DNA from: an uncultured Bacteroidales bacterium
GTDB lineage: Bacteria > Bacteroidota > Bacteroidia > Bacteroidales > UBA932
Assembly (NCBI GenBank): GCA_944325765.1
Contig: CALVBH010000105.1
Location: 1-44,057 of the forward strand
Length of the DNA stretch: 44,057 nt
Reading direction: 5' to 3'
The notes under the pieces are model-generated. The model searched no databases and was not told the origin of the DNA. It was given only the letters and a program-made list of their open reading frames with translations. The position numbers and the translations under genes were made by a program. This document shows positions 1 to 8,281 of the stretch, piece by piece (the stretch's first letter is position 1; each line of letters starts with the position of its first letter).

Positions 1-1
1 G

Positions 2-622
2 AAATACTATTTCAATACCCACCTCGACTACAAACTGTTCATGATACCTGCGCTGATAGTCATAGGCATCACCATGATCACAGCCTTTCTTCCATCCATG
101 AACATCGTCTCGGAGAAGGAGACCGGCACCATAGAGCAGATAAATGTCACGCCGGTGAGCAAGTCTGCCTTCATCATCTGCAAGATGATCCCTTATTGGG
201 CGATAGCCTTCTTTGTGCTGACTGCCTGTCTTCTGATTGCCTGGGCCGTCTTCGGCTATGTGTGCCGGGGGAATGTGCTGTGGCTCTACCTTTATACCAC
301 CCTTGACATAATCGTGATGGCCGGGCTCGGACTTCTCATCTCCAACTACAGCAGCAATGCCCAGCAGGCCATGTTCGTCATCTGGTTCTTCGCCGTGATA
401 TTCATGCTCATGAGCGGCATCTTCACCCCGATAGCCTCCATGCCAGACTGGGCGCAGGCAATCACATATCTCAATCCGATGCGGTATTATGCCGATGCCA
501 TGCGCTCCGTCTACCTCAAGGGCAGCACCTTCTCCGATATCTGGTACGATGCCGCCGGCCTTGCTGCCATCGGCATCGCAATGGTGGCCTGGGCCGTTTC
601 CAGTTACCGGAAATCTTCCTGA
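2..622 (+). CDS. ABC-2 type transporter permease, 3' part
   Basis: Membrane subunit of an ABC exporter of the ABC-2 family (YhhJ/DrrB-like). The frame is open from the window edge, so the 5' end and probably the ATPase gene lie upstream; about 206 residues are visible. The segment has the family's layout: a first hydrophobic helix, the short cytoplasmic stretch SEKETGTIEQINVTPVS (coupling region), then four further hydrophobic segments. Near the end, NPMRYYADAMRSVYLKG matches the conserved region before the last helix of ABC-2 permeases. The substrate cannot be told from this part. The downstream EamA gene has its own promoter-like box, so the two are probably not strictly one operon. Confidence 0.85.
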   Translation, partial: KYYFNTHLDYKLFMIPALIVIGITMITAFLPSMNIVSEKETGTIEQINVTPVSKSAFIICKMIPYWAIAFFVLTACLLIAWAVFGYVCRGNVLWLYLYTTLDIIVMAGLGLLISNYSSNAQQAMFVIWFFAVIFMLMSGIFTPIASMPDWAQAITYLNPMRYYADAMRSVYLKGSTFSDIWYDAAGLAAIGIAMVAWAVSSYRKSS

Positions 623-646
623 CTATGCGGAATATGAAAAAAATGC

Positions 647-654
647 TATTTTTG
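647..654 (+). promoter_or_regulatory. Bacteroidota -7 box for the EamA gene
   Basis: TATTTTTG matches the -7 consensus TAnnTTTG and ends 14 bp before the ATG at 669, implying a very short leader. No clear TTG was found at the -33 position. Confidence 0.45.
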
Positions 655-668
655 CGCCCGCAAATTTT

Positions 669-1592
669 ATGGATATGGGCAGATTGAAAGGTATTTTATA
701 CGGGATGGCGACATCGGTCACATTCGGACTGATACCGCTGTTCACACTCCCGCTGATAGGGAAAGGCATGGAGTATGACTCGATTCTTTTTTACAGATTC
801 CTTTTTGCGTCCGTGGCTCTGGGCTGTGTCATGCTTGTAAAAAAGGAATCCTTCAGGATAGAAGCGAAGGACCTGCCGGTCTTCGTGCTGCTGTCGCTGT
901 TCTATACGTTTTCATCCCTTTTCCTGCTGTGCGGCTACGGTTATATGGGTGCGGGAGTGGCCACTACCCTGCATTTTACCTATCCTGTCTTCGTCTCACT
1001 GCTGATGTTCCTCATCTTCAGGGAAAAATCCTCATGGCTCACGTGGATAGCCATAGCCCTGGCAGTCTGCGGCGTGGCCCTGCTTTCCCTGCCGTCTTCC
1101 GGAATCAGGCCTGACGTGAAAGGAATCATTATAGTGCTCCTCTCGGCAGTGGCATACGGCAGTTACATAGTCGGGGTAAACAAATCGAGGGTGAGGAATA
1201 TGAACAGCCGCAAACTCGCGTTCTATGTCTTTATCTTTACGACTCTGATATTTGCCGTCAAGGATATTGCGGCAGGCGGTCCGCAGCTGCCGCCGGATTT
1301 AAGTTCGGTCGGCAGTCTGATACTTCTGGCGGTTCTGCCGACAGTGGTGTCGAATATTACCCTGGTGCTGGCCGTACAGAACATCGGAGGAACGCTTACA
1401 TCGGTATTGGGGGCGTTGGAGCCCCTGACGGCCGTATGTATAGGCGCATTGGTCTTCGGAGAAGACTTTACTCTGCGCGAAGGCTTCGGCATCCTGCTGG
1501 TCCTTGTCGCGGTGACGGTAATAATCCTTACCGGTACCATTCAGGGCACCATCAGCAAGGTCTTCAGGAAAATCCGTCCGCGTCACGCCTGA
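669..1592 (+). CDS. EamA/DMT-superfamily transporter
   Basis: Inner-membrane protein of 307 residues with about ten hydrophobic segments in two repeats, the layout of EamA (drug/metabolite transporter) permeases. Examples are FYTFSSLFLLCGYGYMGAGVA in the first half and LPTVVSNITLVLAVQNIGG followed by GALEPLTAVCIGALVFGE in the second; the latter is the conserved end of EamA domains (E-P...G...FGE). The start at ATG 669 (MDMGRLKGI) is chosen because the open frame upstream is only the shadow of the permease gene and a -7 box lies just ahead. The substrate is unknown. The 3' end converges on lysO with a 10-bp gap. Confidence 0.88.
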   Translation: MDMGRLKGILYGMATSVTFGLIPLFTLPLIGKGMEYDSILFYRFLFASVALGCVMLVKKESFRIEAKDLPVFVLLSLFYTFSSLFLLCGYGYMGAGVATTLHFTYPVFVSLLMFLIFREKSSWLTWIAIALAVCGVALLSLPSSGIRPDVKGIIIVLLSAVAYGSYIVGVNKSRVRNMNSRKLAFYVFIFTTLIFAVKDIAAGGPQLPPDLSSVGSLILLAVLPTVVSNITLVLAVQNIGGTLTSVLGALEPLTAVCIGALVFGEDFTLREGFGILLVLVAVTVIILTGTIQGTISKVFRKIRPRHA

Positions 1593-1602
1593 GTCCGGGA
1601 GG

Positions 1603-2238
1603 TCAGAAGGAGCAGAAGAACGGGACCAGAAACGGTACGCTGAAATCACAGATGACTCCGCTGACTATGGCGGCGGGCAGGATTCCGCTTCCGGAGGTCC
1701 TGAGTATCACTGGCAGGCATACGTCCATGGCCGTCGCTCCTGCCGATGCGACCGGAGCATAAGGCCCGAAATGTCTTTTCAATGCCCGGGCGCCAAGCAA
1801 TGTGAACAGTTCCCTGAAAATATTCGTCAGCAATGCTATGGTTCCCAGTTCCGCCGCAGCCTGTACTCCGAGAGACGCCTCCTTGTATTCGGCAATGAGT
1901 ACCGATGACAGAGAATAATACCCCAGACCGCTTCCTACGGCCAGACAGTCGGACAGGCTCCATTTTGAGAGGAAAAGGCTTGCGGCTGCCGAGAACAGCA
2001 GGGAACCGGCTATCGTCGCCGCCGGCAGAAGCAGCAGTCCCGGCGTTACTGCCTTGAACATGCGTTTGAGATCCCTGTTGCATCCCATGCCGATGCCCAC
2101 GGTGAAAATCAGAAGATACAGGATGTACATCGTCGCGTCATCCCAGGCATCTCCGAACTTATCCATATCGATGATTCCGCTCCAGCCGGCTGCGCAGCCG
2201 GCAATGAAGCACAGCAGGACCGCCACTGTCCCTTTCAT
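1603..2238 (-). CDS. lysO: LysO-type lysine exporter, C-terminal part
   Basis: A 211-residue membrane protein resembling the larger C-terminal part of LysO (YbjE, DUF340), the L-lysine exporter of enterobacteria. Visible signatures are YLLIFTVGIGMGCN, the glycine-rich AVGSGLGYYSLSSVLIAE and AELGTIALLTNIFRELFTLL. Its ATG overlaps the stop of the upstream 94-residue gene in an ATGA junction (2235-2238), so the halves should be translationally coupled. Together they have 305 residues, close to the single-chain protein (about 300). The function is inferred from family resemblance; thialysine or lysine export is the likely role. Confidence 0.82.
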   Translation of the reverse strand: MKGTVAVLLCFIAGCAAGWSGIIDMDKFGDAWDDATMYILYLLIFTVGIGMGCNRDLKRMFKAVTPGLLLLPAATIAGSLLFSAAASLFLSKWSLSDCLAVGSGLGYYSLSSVLIAEYKEASLGVQAAAELGTIALLTNIFRELFTLLGARALKRHFGPYAPVASAGATAMDVCLPVILRTSGSGILPAAIVSGVICDFSVPFLVPFFCSF

Positions 2239-2519
2239 GACTTTCCCTCCGTTTTATCCCTGTAGACGGTCCGGTATAGAAGAGACGCGGCCAGAACGCT
2301 GCCGGCTATGCCTGCCGCTGCAAACAGAAGCGCCTGCAGACCCAGCGCGGATACGTTCTTCAGAATATTTTCGTCTGCCCCGATCTTTACGCCCATGACA
2401 AACAGCATAAGGCAGATGATGACGGAAACCGCCGCACCCGTATGTTTCAGAAAGCGGAAGCGATTCAGCAGCCGTCCGGCGCATATTCCTGCCGCCAATG
2501 TCAATATCAGATATACCAT
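2235..2519 (-). CDS. LysO-type lysine exporter, N-terminal part
   Basis: A 94-residue membrane protein with three hydrophobic segments (residues about 2-15, 27-45 and 57-82) and the motif LMLFVMGVKIGADENIL, resembling the first helices of LysO. In single-chain LysO this region is fused to the part encoded by the next gene. The 4-bp overlap and compatible topologies suggest that two chains assemble into one transporter. No frameshift scar is evident: both chains have proper starts and stops, and the ATGA overlap looks designed. A divergent promoter pair separates it from the DUF4290 gene. Confidence 0.78.
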   Translation of the reverse strand: MVYLILTLAAGICAGRLLNRFRFLKHTGAAVSVIICLMLFVMGVKIGADENILKNVSALGLQALLFAAAGIAGSVLAASLLYRTVYRDKTEGKS

Positions 2520-2537
2520 ATATTTTCAAAAATCCGC

Positions 2538-2545
2538 CAAAGATA
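2538..2545 (-). promoter_or_regulatory. -7 box for the split lysO genes
   Basis: Read on the minus strand the site is TATCTTTG, a full match to TAnnTTTG, 18 bp before the start codon at 2519. It is divergent from an identical box on the plus strand at 2567-2574. Confidence 0.5.
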
Positions 2546-2566
2546 GTAAATTCCGCATATTTTGAG

Positions 2567-2574
2567 TATCTTTG
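2567..2574 (+). promoter_or_regulatory. -7 box for the DUF4290/ftsK group
   Basis: TATCTTTG, a full match to TAnnTTTG, 25 bp before the ATG at 2600. No good -33 TTG is visible. Confidence 0.5.
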
Positions 2575-2599
2575 TCCGGTTTGACTAAAATAGGATTAA

Positions 2600-3274
2600 A
2601 TGGAAAACGGGGATAACAGGGAAATCCGGATGCCGCTTACGTACAATACGCAGAAACGCAGACTTCAGTTTCCGGAGTACGGACGCAATGTGCAGAAAAT
2701 GATAGAATACGTAAAGTCGATTCCCGACAGGGAGGAACGGAACAGACAGGCCAGGGCAGTCATCGGCGTGATGGAAACCGTAAATCCTCTCGTGCATCTG
2801 CAGGAAGACTATGAACACAAGTTGTGGGACCACATGTTCATCATTTCGGGTTTCGACCTCGATGTGGATTCACCGTATCCTGTCCCAAAACAGGAAGATC
2901 TTTACACGGCTCCGGTAGAAATACCTATGAAAAGCAGGCCTGTCAGGATCGCCCACTACGGAAAGAACATAGAAAATATCATAAATCTCGTCGCTGACAA
3001 GGAAGATGGCGAAGAGAAGAACGCCATGATCCGTTCCATCGCCGTATATATGCGGCAGCAGTATCTGATATGGAACAAGGACAGCGTTTCAGACGAGACG
3101 ATATTCAGCGACCTTGTAAAGCTTTCCGGAGGCAGGATTGTCATTCCGGAAGGCATGCATCTTTCGAGGATTCCTTCGGACCAGTATTTCGGCAGACCTG
3201 GCATGAATAACGGACAGAAACCCCGTATGATGCAGAGAATGAAGACCAACCGTATTAAAAACAACAGAAAGTAG
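2600..3274 (+). CDS. DUF4290 family protein
   Basis: A soluble, charged 224-residue protein that I recognise as the Bacteroidota-restricted DUF4290 family. Typical features are the start MPLTYNTQKRRLQFPEYGRN, the VKSIPDREERN segment, MGVMETVNPLVHL-like text and HKLWDHMFIISGFDLDVDSPYP. A second copy of the YGKNIENIINLV pattern near residue 120 suggests internal duplication. The biochemical function is unknown. The tail (residues about 200-224) is rich in Met, Arg, Lys and Asn and looks disordered. It lies 48 bp upstream of ftsK in the same direction, and the pair is probably co-transcribed. Confidence 0.88.
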   Translation: MENGDNREIRMPLTYNTQKRRLQFPEYGRNVQKMIEYVKSIPDREERNRQARAVIGVMETVNPLVHLQEDYEHKLWDHMFIISGFDLDVDSPYPVPKQEDLYTAPVEIPMKSRPVRIAHYGKNIENIINLVADKEDGEEKNAMIRSIAVYMRQQYLIWNKDSVSDETIFSDLVKLSGGRIVIPEGMHLSRIPSDQYFGRPGMNNGQKPRMMQRMKTNRIKNNRK

Positions 3275-3322
3275 GGGAGCGGTTCCGTCCGGAGCATCTC
3301 CCTGGAAAGCGAAAAGGAATAT

Positions 3323-5815
3323 ATGCCGGAGTCTCAAAGAAAGAAAGCCGGGAACGGCAAGCCGAAGAAAGGACCCGTATTCAGACTGCCTGCTGTCGAT
3401 GACCGGAAGAAACGGATTCTGAAAAAGATAGCGGGGCTTTTGCTCGGGGCTTTTGCCGTGTTTACCTTCATCGCGCTTTTTTCATATCTCTTTACGTGGA
3501 AAACCGATTTCAGCCTGATGTCGGATCCGGAAATGATAAGGAAAAGCGTGAAAGTCAGCAATATGGCCGGTAAGTTAGGATATGGGTGGGCGCATTTCCT
3601 GTGCTCTGTATGCTTCGGACTCGGAAGTTTCGCCATAGTTTACCTTCCTGGCGCGTATTCCCTGCGGCTGCTTTTCGGAAAGAACGGCATTTCATATTCG
3701 AGGACTCTGGTCATAGCCCTCTCCGGCGCTTTCGTCTTTTCCCTGGTTCTGGCTTTCTTTTCGGCTCTGTTCGGCTGCGACAACGCATTCGGCGGCGGTC
3801 TCGGCGGAGACTGCGGCGATGTGATAGTTTCCGCCATGAAAAATCTGACAGGATCTATCGTTTCATTTATAATATTGCTGATATTCCTGGCTTCGTGGCT
3901 GCTGCTCGTATCAGGCAGGTTTTCCGCGTGGCTTCTGCAGCTCGGTGAAAGGAAGCGGAAACCTCTGGAGGAGTCCGTATCCGCTGTTTGCGGACAGGAT
4001 GTGTTTTCGGAGGCAATGTCAGGTGCGGATATGGTACCGGAGTACGGGCAGGAGATTGAGCCGGAGGCAGAGGTTGAGGCGGCTGTTCCGTCTGAACCTG
4101 CATTATCCGTACAGCGGCAGCCTGGATATGAATCCCCCGAGCCCGAATCCGAACGGGAATCCGGAGACGGATACGGGGAACCGGCACCGGAGGGGGCCGG
4201 ACTGGAAGTGGTCAAGGGAGACGGTTTTTCCTCGAAGGTAACGGCGGACCTGCCGAGAATAGATGTCCGGGAAGAACTGGAAAAGTTCGAATTTCCTCCG
4301 CTCGATCTGCTGGATGACTATGCTTCGGGCCGCCATGAAGTCGCTTCAGAGGAACTGGAAAGGAACAACAACAAGATCCGCGCGACACTGCTCAGCTATA
4401 AAATCCAGGTGGAAAGAGTTACAGCCTGCGTCGGTCCGACCGTCACCCTGTACAAGGTGGTCCCTGCGCCGGGTGTCAAGATATCGGCCATAAAGAATCT
4501 TGAGCAGGATATAGCCATGTCCCTGAACGCCAAAGGTGTGCGAGTAGTCCGCCTTTCGGATTCGGTCGGTATCGAGGTGGCCAACGACAGGGCATCCATC
4601 GTCCCTCTCAAATCCATGCTGAACGATGAGGCCTTCCGCCACAGCAAGGCTGAACTTCCGGTCGCCATAGGTTATACCATCACACAGAAAGTCAAGGTTT
4701 TCGACCTGGCGGATGCACCGCACCTGCTGGTGGCGGGTGCCACAAAGCAGGGTAAATCCGTCGGACTCAACGTCATAGTCACATCTCTGCTGTATGCGAA
4801 GCACCCTTCAGAACTGAAATTCGTCTTCATCGACCCCAAGATGGTCGAATTTACCGTATATTCCAGACTGCTGAAGCATTATCTTGCCGTTTTGCCGGAT
4901 GCCGGAGACGAGAAGGAACAGGTCGAGAAATCCATAGTCAAGAATCCGGAACAGGCCGAGCAGATCCTGCGTTCGCTCTGTATCGAGATGGATGCCCGCT
5001 ATCTTCTTTTCAGCAAGGCTGTTGTAAACGATGTCAAGCTTTACAATGACAAGTACCGCGACAGACGTCTCCTCCCTACCGAAGGACACAGGTACATGCC
5101 GTATATCGTCGTAATCATAGACGAGTATGCCGACCTGATTATGACCGGCGGAATGGGTGGAAATATGAAAAACCTCTCGAAGAGCATTACCACGTCCATC
5201 ATAAGGCTCGCGCAGAAAGGACGTGCTGCGGGCATTCATGTGATTATCGCCACGCAGCGTCCGTCCGTGGACGTCATCACCGGACTTATCAAGACGAATT
5301 TCCCTACCAGGATAGCATTCAGGGTTTCCACCCGGGTGGATTCGTCCACGATTATCGATTCTCCAGGTGCCGAGCGGCTTATCGGAAAAGGAGATATGCT
5401 TTATTATTCCGGCATAGATTCGGAACGTGTGCAGTGCGCCCTGATAGGCCTGAAGGAAATAAGCGCCGTGACCAGATTCATCGCCGACCAAACAGGATAC
5501 AAGAGGAGTTACAATAATCCGTATTATCTTCCGCCTGTCAACTCCGCCGACGATTCGGCCGGGGGAGGCCTGATAGATAAGCAGAATATCGATGCTATGT
5601 TCGAAGAAGCGGCCAAACTCGTGGTGACCACTCAGAAAGGCTCTACTTCCGATCTTCAGAGAAAACTCGGTGTCGGGTATGCCCGTGCCGGGAAAATCAT
5701 GGACCAGCTCGAAGCGGCCGGAATCGTCGGCCCGCAGGAAGGCTCGAAGCCGCGCCAGGTTCTTATTCAGGACCTCGCGGAGCTCGAACCTGTCATAAAG
5801 GCTTTTGTGGGATAA
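3323..5815 (+). CDS. ftsK: DNA translocase FtsK/SpoIIIE
   Basis: An 830-residue septal DNA pump that clears and orients chromosome termini for XerCD-type resolution. Residues 1-210 hold a basic leader and four membrane helices. Residues about 215-305 form an acidic Pro/Glu/Ser linker. The FtsK alpha/beta core follows, with Walker A GATKQGKS (K478) and Walker B VVIIDEYADL (D600, E601). The last 65 residues are the winged-helix gamma domain (GSTSDLQRKLGVGYARAGKIM), which reads orientation sequences. Length and domain order are normal. The Walker A loop carries K-Q where many FtsK proteins have G-S or G-Q. The LolA-like gene follows closely, so the two are likely in one operon. Confidence 0.97.
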   Translation: MPESQRKKAGNGKPKKGPVFRLPAVDDRKKRILKKIAGLLLGAFAVFTFIALFSYLFTWKTDFSLMSDPEMIRKSVKVSNMAGKLGYGWAHFLCSVCFGLGSFAIVYLPGAYSLRLLFGKNGISYSRTLVIALSGAFVFSLVLAFFSALFGCDNAFGGGLGGDCGDVIVSAMKNLTGSIVSFIILLIFLASWLLLVSGRFSAWLLQLGERKRKPLEESVSAVCGQDVFSEAMSGADMVPEYGQEIEPEAEVEAAVPSEPALSVQRQPGYESPEPESERESGDGYGEPAPEGAGLEVVKGDGFSSKVTADLPRIDVREELEKFEFPPLDLLDDYASGRHEVASEELERNNNKIRATLLSYKIQVERVTACVGPTVTLYKVVPAPGVKISAIKNLEQDIAMSLNAKGVRVVRLSDSVGIEVANDRASIVPLKSMLNDEAFRHSKAELPVAIGYTITQKVKVFDLADAPHLLVAGATKQGKSVGLNVIVTSLLYAKHPSELKFVFIDPKMVEFTVYSRLLKHYLAVLPDAGDEKEQVEKSIVKNPEQAEQILRSLCIEMDARYLLFSKAVVNDVKLYNDKYRDRRLLPTEGHRYMPYIVVIIDEYADLIMTGGMGGNMKNLSKSITTSIIRLAQKGRAAGIHVIIATQRPSVDVITGLIKTNFPTRIAFRVSTRVDSSTIIDSPGAERLIGKGDMLYYSGIDSERVQCALIGLKEISAVTRFIADQTGYKRSYNNPYYLPPVNSADDSAGGGLIDKQNIDAMFEEAAKLVVTTQKGSTSDLQRKLGVGYARAGKIMDQLEAAGIVGPQEGSKPRQVLIQDLAELEPVIKAFVG

Positions 5816-5839
5816 GCAGTCAGTACAGTTTCTGTGTTT

Positions 5840-6448
5840 ATGGGAATTTTTCTTTCTTTTTTTTCAGCCCTGACATTATTTGTGTCCGGTGAGCCTTTAG
5901 ATATCTTTTTGTCCATGCTCGGATCTTCTACAGCCTCGTTTTCATACGAATACTCGGTGAAGCGCTCCGGAAGTCCGGAAGTGAAGGGGCACGGCCGGTC
6001 AGTCATGCAGGGCAGCGCTTACAGAACCGAGGCCGACGGACTCGAAATCTATTGCGACGGGACTGTTGTCTGGACTGTGGACAGGGCTGCCCGCGAAGTG
6101 GTGATTGAAGCGTATGATTCATCGGCAGACGCGGTGGAAGCCAATCCGTTGTCCTTATTAAGACAATTCGGCGAATTGTTTTCCGTAGCATCGGTTTCGG
6201 AAGATGGCGGTACGGATATCCGGACATACAGACTCGAAGCCGGGTCTTCCTCGAACATCAGGGAACTCGTGGCGGGCATTGCCGTGACCGGCGACAGGAT
6301 TGCCTTTGCAAGGCTTGAACTGAAAGACGGAACCGTGATAGACTGCACGATCCCGTCATTTTCGTTTTCATCCGCTGCCGACAGCAGTCTGTATACTTTC
6401 GATGTCAGTACTTTGGACAGCAACTACATAATTACTGATTTAAGGTAA
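5840..6448 (+). CDS. LolA-like periplasmic lipoprotein carrier
   Basis: A 202-residue exported protein with an N-terminal signal sequence (FLSFFSALTLFVSG). The region YRTEADGLEIYCDGTVVWTVDRAAREVVIE matches the LolA-like fold (outer-membrane lipoprotein carriers), and the C-terminal FDVSTLDSNYIITDLR-type ending is typical of Bacteroidota LolA-like proteins. Its position right behind ftsK (24-bp gap) supports the call. ATG 5840 is preferred over the in-frame GTG two codons earlier. A run of eight T (5857-5864) sits inside the signal-peptide coding part. The stop lies 1 bp from the stop of the converging TPM gene. Confidence 0.75.
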   Translation: MGIFLSFFSALTLFVSGEPLDIFLSMLGSSTASFSYEYSVKRSGSPEVKGHGRSVMQGSAYRTEADGLEIYCDGTVVWTVDRAAREVVIEAYDSSADAVEANPLSLLRQFGELFSVASVSEDGGTDIRTYRLEAGSSSNIRELVAGIAVTGDRIAFARLELKDGTVIDCTIPSFSFSSAADSSLYTFDVSTLDSNYIITDLR

Positions 6449-6449
6449 T

Positions 6450-7244
6450 TCACCAGCTTCCGCTTGCTCCTCCACCCCCGAACGAGCCTCCTCCGAAGCC
6501 GCCGAATCCTCCTCCGAACGAACCGCCATAATGATCGGGGCTGCTGTTCCCGGAATTGTTGAGCAGACTTCCGATAATCAGCCCTTTGAGAAAATCCGGG
6601 TTGGAGGTGATTTTACGGTTGTTTCCATTGTTCCTTCGGCCTTTGCGGTTGTTCTTGCCTCGAAATAATATTATCAGGAACAGTATTAAAAACAGTACTA
6701 TCCACATAGAACTTCCGCTTCCCGTCGTCTCGCGTGGAGCATCGATTTCTCCGGATGCCAGCTGCATGAGGACGGTGCAGGCGTTGTCTACCCCTGCGAA
6801 ATAGTCCCCGCGGGAGAATGCCGGAATCATCTCGTTGTTTATTATTCTTTTGGCATAACTGTCCGGAATCGCACCCTCGAGACCGTAGCCGACACTGATG
6901 TTGACCTGACCGTCCGAGCCGGCCGTTTTAGGCTTGACCAAAACCACGATGCCGTTGTCGAAATTTTTCGAGCCGACTTCCCATCTCAGACCTATTTCCG
7001 TTCCGTATTCTGCAGGGGAATAGCCCTCAAGGTCGTTTACGGTGACTACCGTTATCTGGTTCGAGGTGCTGTCATCGAATGCCGTCAGTTTTCTTTCCAG
7101 TGCCATCCGTTGTGAAGCATGAAATACTCCGGCATAGTCGTTCACGAGTCTCGGCGGATTCGGTTTCGAAGGTATCGCGACAGCCGACGTGACACCGGCG
7201 GCAAGCAGCAGTATGGCGGCAAGATATTTACGGTAATTTCTCAT
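6450..7244 (-). CDS. TPM-domain membrane protein with Gly-rich tail
   Basis: A 264-residue protein of the YgcG/TPM (Psb32-type) family. It has a signal peptide (residues 1-24), a TPM domain beginning PPRLVNDYAGVF and running to about residue 165 (ITVVTVNDLEGYSPAEYGTEIG, GIVVLVKP, VSVGYGLEG-like), one membrane helix (WIVLFLILFLIILF) and a cytoplasmic tail of Gly/Phe/Ser repeats ending GASGSW. TPM domains are linked to quality control of membrane proteins or acid-phosphatase-like folds; the true activity is unclear. The start overlaps the stop of the preceding TPM gene (ATGA, 7241-7244), forming a lemA-TPM-TPM operon. Confidence 0.88.
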   Translation of the reverse strand: MRNYRKYLAAILLLAAGVTSAVAIPSKPNPPRLVNDYAGVFHASQRMALERKLTAFDDSTSNQITVVTVNDLEGYSPAEYGTEIGLRWEVGSKNFDNGIVVLVKPKTAGSDGQVNISVGYGLEGAIPDSYAKRIINNEMIPAFSRGDYFAGVDNACTVLMQLASGEIDAPRETTGSGSSMWIVLFLILFLIILFRGKNNRKGRRNNGNNRKITSNPDFLKGLIIGSLLNNSGNSSPDHYGGSFGGGFGGFGGGSFGGGGASGSW

Positions 7245-7678
7245 TTTTCAAATGAAACTTCGTCCGACTGTTCGTTGACGTCGCCGGCGCTGTAAGGAAA
7301 ATAGGTCTTGAGTTTCAAGCCTGCCATCTTTACGGCATCGGCAAGCCCTTCGGCGAACAGCCCTTTGCTGAAACTGGAGCCGATGTGTCCGGATACTTCG
7401 TTCCAGAAATCCGCAGGTACGGCTTCGTTTATGCCGATGTCTCCTATTATGGCGAAGACTTTTGAATTGCAGGCCACATAGATGAGAACGCCGTTGCGTG
7501 CGGCTGTTTTGTCCATCCCGAGTCTGTAAAAGACTTCCACGGCCTTGGCGTATGCATCACCCTTGCATGTTCCGTCGATGTGCACACGGATTTCGCCGGA
7601 TGTGTGTTTCTCCGCCTCCTGAATGGCGGAAACTATCAGATCCCGTCCTTTCCTATCGAGAAAATCCTCAGGTTTCAT
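7241..7678 (-). CDS. TPM-domain protein, short form
   Basis: A 145-residue protein consisting essentially of one TPM domain with no signal peptide. EKHTSGEIRVHIDGTC and RNGVLIYVACNSKVFAIIGDIGIN are diagnostic, as is DFWNEVSGHIGSSFSKGLFAEGL. The middle gene of the lemA-TPM-TPM set, it is 4 bp from lemA and overlaps the membrane-bound TPM gene by 4 bp. It probably acts with LemA and the larger TPM protein at the membrane; the biochemical role is not established. The assignment is from sequence pattern and context. Confidence 0.88.
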   Translation of the reverse strand: MKPEDFLDRKGRDLIVSAIQEAEKHTSGEIRVHIDGTCKGDAYAKAVEVFYRLGMDKTAARNGVLIYVACNSKVFAIIGDIGINEAVPADFWNEVSGHIGSSFSKGLFAEGLADAVKMAGLKLKTYFPYSAGDVNEQSDEVSFEK

Positions 7679-7682
7679 ACGG

Positions 7683-8264
7683 TCAGAATTCTACCTTGGG
7701 AGCCTGCGATGCTGTCTCGTCAGCTTCGAAATAGCCTTTCTGCCCGAAACCGAACATCGAGGCCAGAAGGTTTTTCGGGAAACGGCGGACCATCGTGTTG
7801 TAGTGACGGGCGGCCTCGTTGTATTTGCGCCTTTCCGTGGAAATCCTGTTTTCCGTTCCTGCAAGTTCCGCCTGGAGTTCCATGAAATTCTGGTTGGCCT
7901 TCAGGTCCGGATAGTTCTCGGTGATTGCAAGCAGTCTGCCGAGTGCAGTGCCGATTTCGCCCTGTGCCTTCTGGAAGGCGGCTATGTTCTCTTCCGTCAG
8001 ATCTTCCGGATTTACAGATATCCGGGTGGCTTTCGTCCGGGCTTCCACTACGCTTTCCAGCGTCTCCTTCTCGTGGGACGCATAACCTTTCACGGTGGAT
8101 ACGAGGTTCGGTATCAGGTCGAGCCTCCTCTGATATACGTTTTCTACCTGAGACCAGGCTGATTTCACGGTTTCTTCATTGGAAACGAGCGAGTTGTACC
8201 CTGAAACGCCCCAGATGACAATCACAGCCAGCACGGCAATGATGATTATAAGAGCCTTTTTCAT
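7683..8264 (-). CDS. lemA: LemA family protein
   Basis: A 193-residue LemA protein with a short outside segment, one N-terminal membrane helix (residues about 4-20) and a long helical bundle. Diagnostic text includes YNSLVSNEETVKSAWSQVEN, YQRRLDLIPNLVSTVKGYA, LLAITENYPDLKANQNF, LQAELAGTENRISTERRKYN and YNTMVRRFPKNLLA. The start at 8264 (MKKALIII) is chosen because a GTG further upstream would overlap the preceding lipoprotein gene. LemA and TPM proteins are commonly neighbours, and the order here is the usual one. The function in bacteria is unknown. Confidence 0.95.
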   Translation of the reverse strand: MKKALIIIIAVLAVIVIWGVSGYNSLVSNEETVKSAWSQVENVYQRRLDLIPNLVSTVKGYASHEKETLESVVEARTKATRISVNPEDLTEENIAAFQKAQGEIGTALGRLLAITENYPDLKANQNFMELQAELAGTENRISTERRKYNEAARHYNTMVRRFPKNLLASMFGFGQKGYFEADETASQAPKVEF

Positions 8265-8281
8265 AATATTGATTAGTGTGA

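Noticed and set aside
489..668. An extended N-terminus for the EamA transporter
   Set aside because: The 60 extra codons lie in another frame of the ABC permease gene, and a -7 box lies between them and ATG 669.
5857..5864. T8 run as a phase-variation tract in the LolA-like gene
   Set aside because: Eight T in a signal-peptide region is common by codon choice (Phe), and an always-needed carrier is an unlikely candidate for switching.
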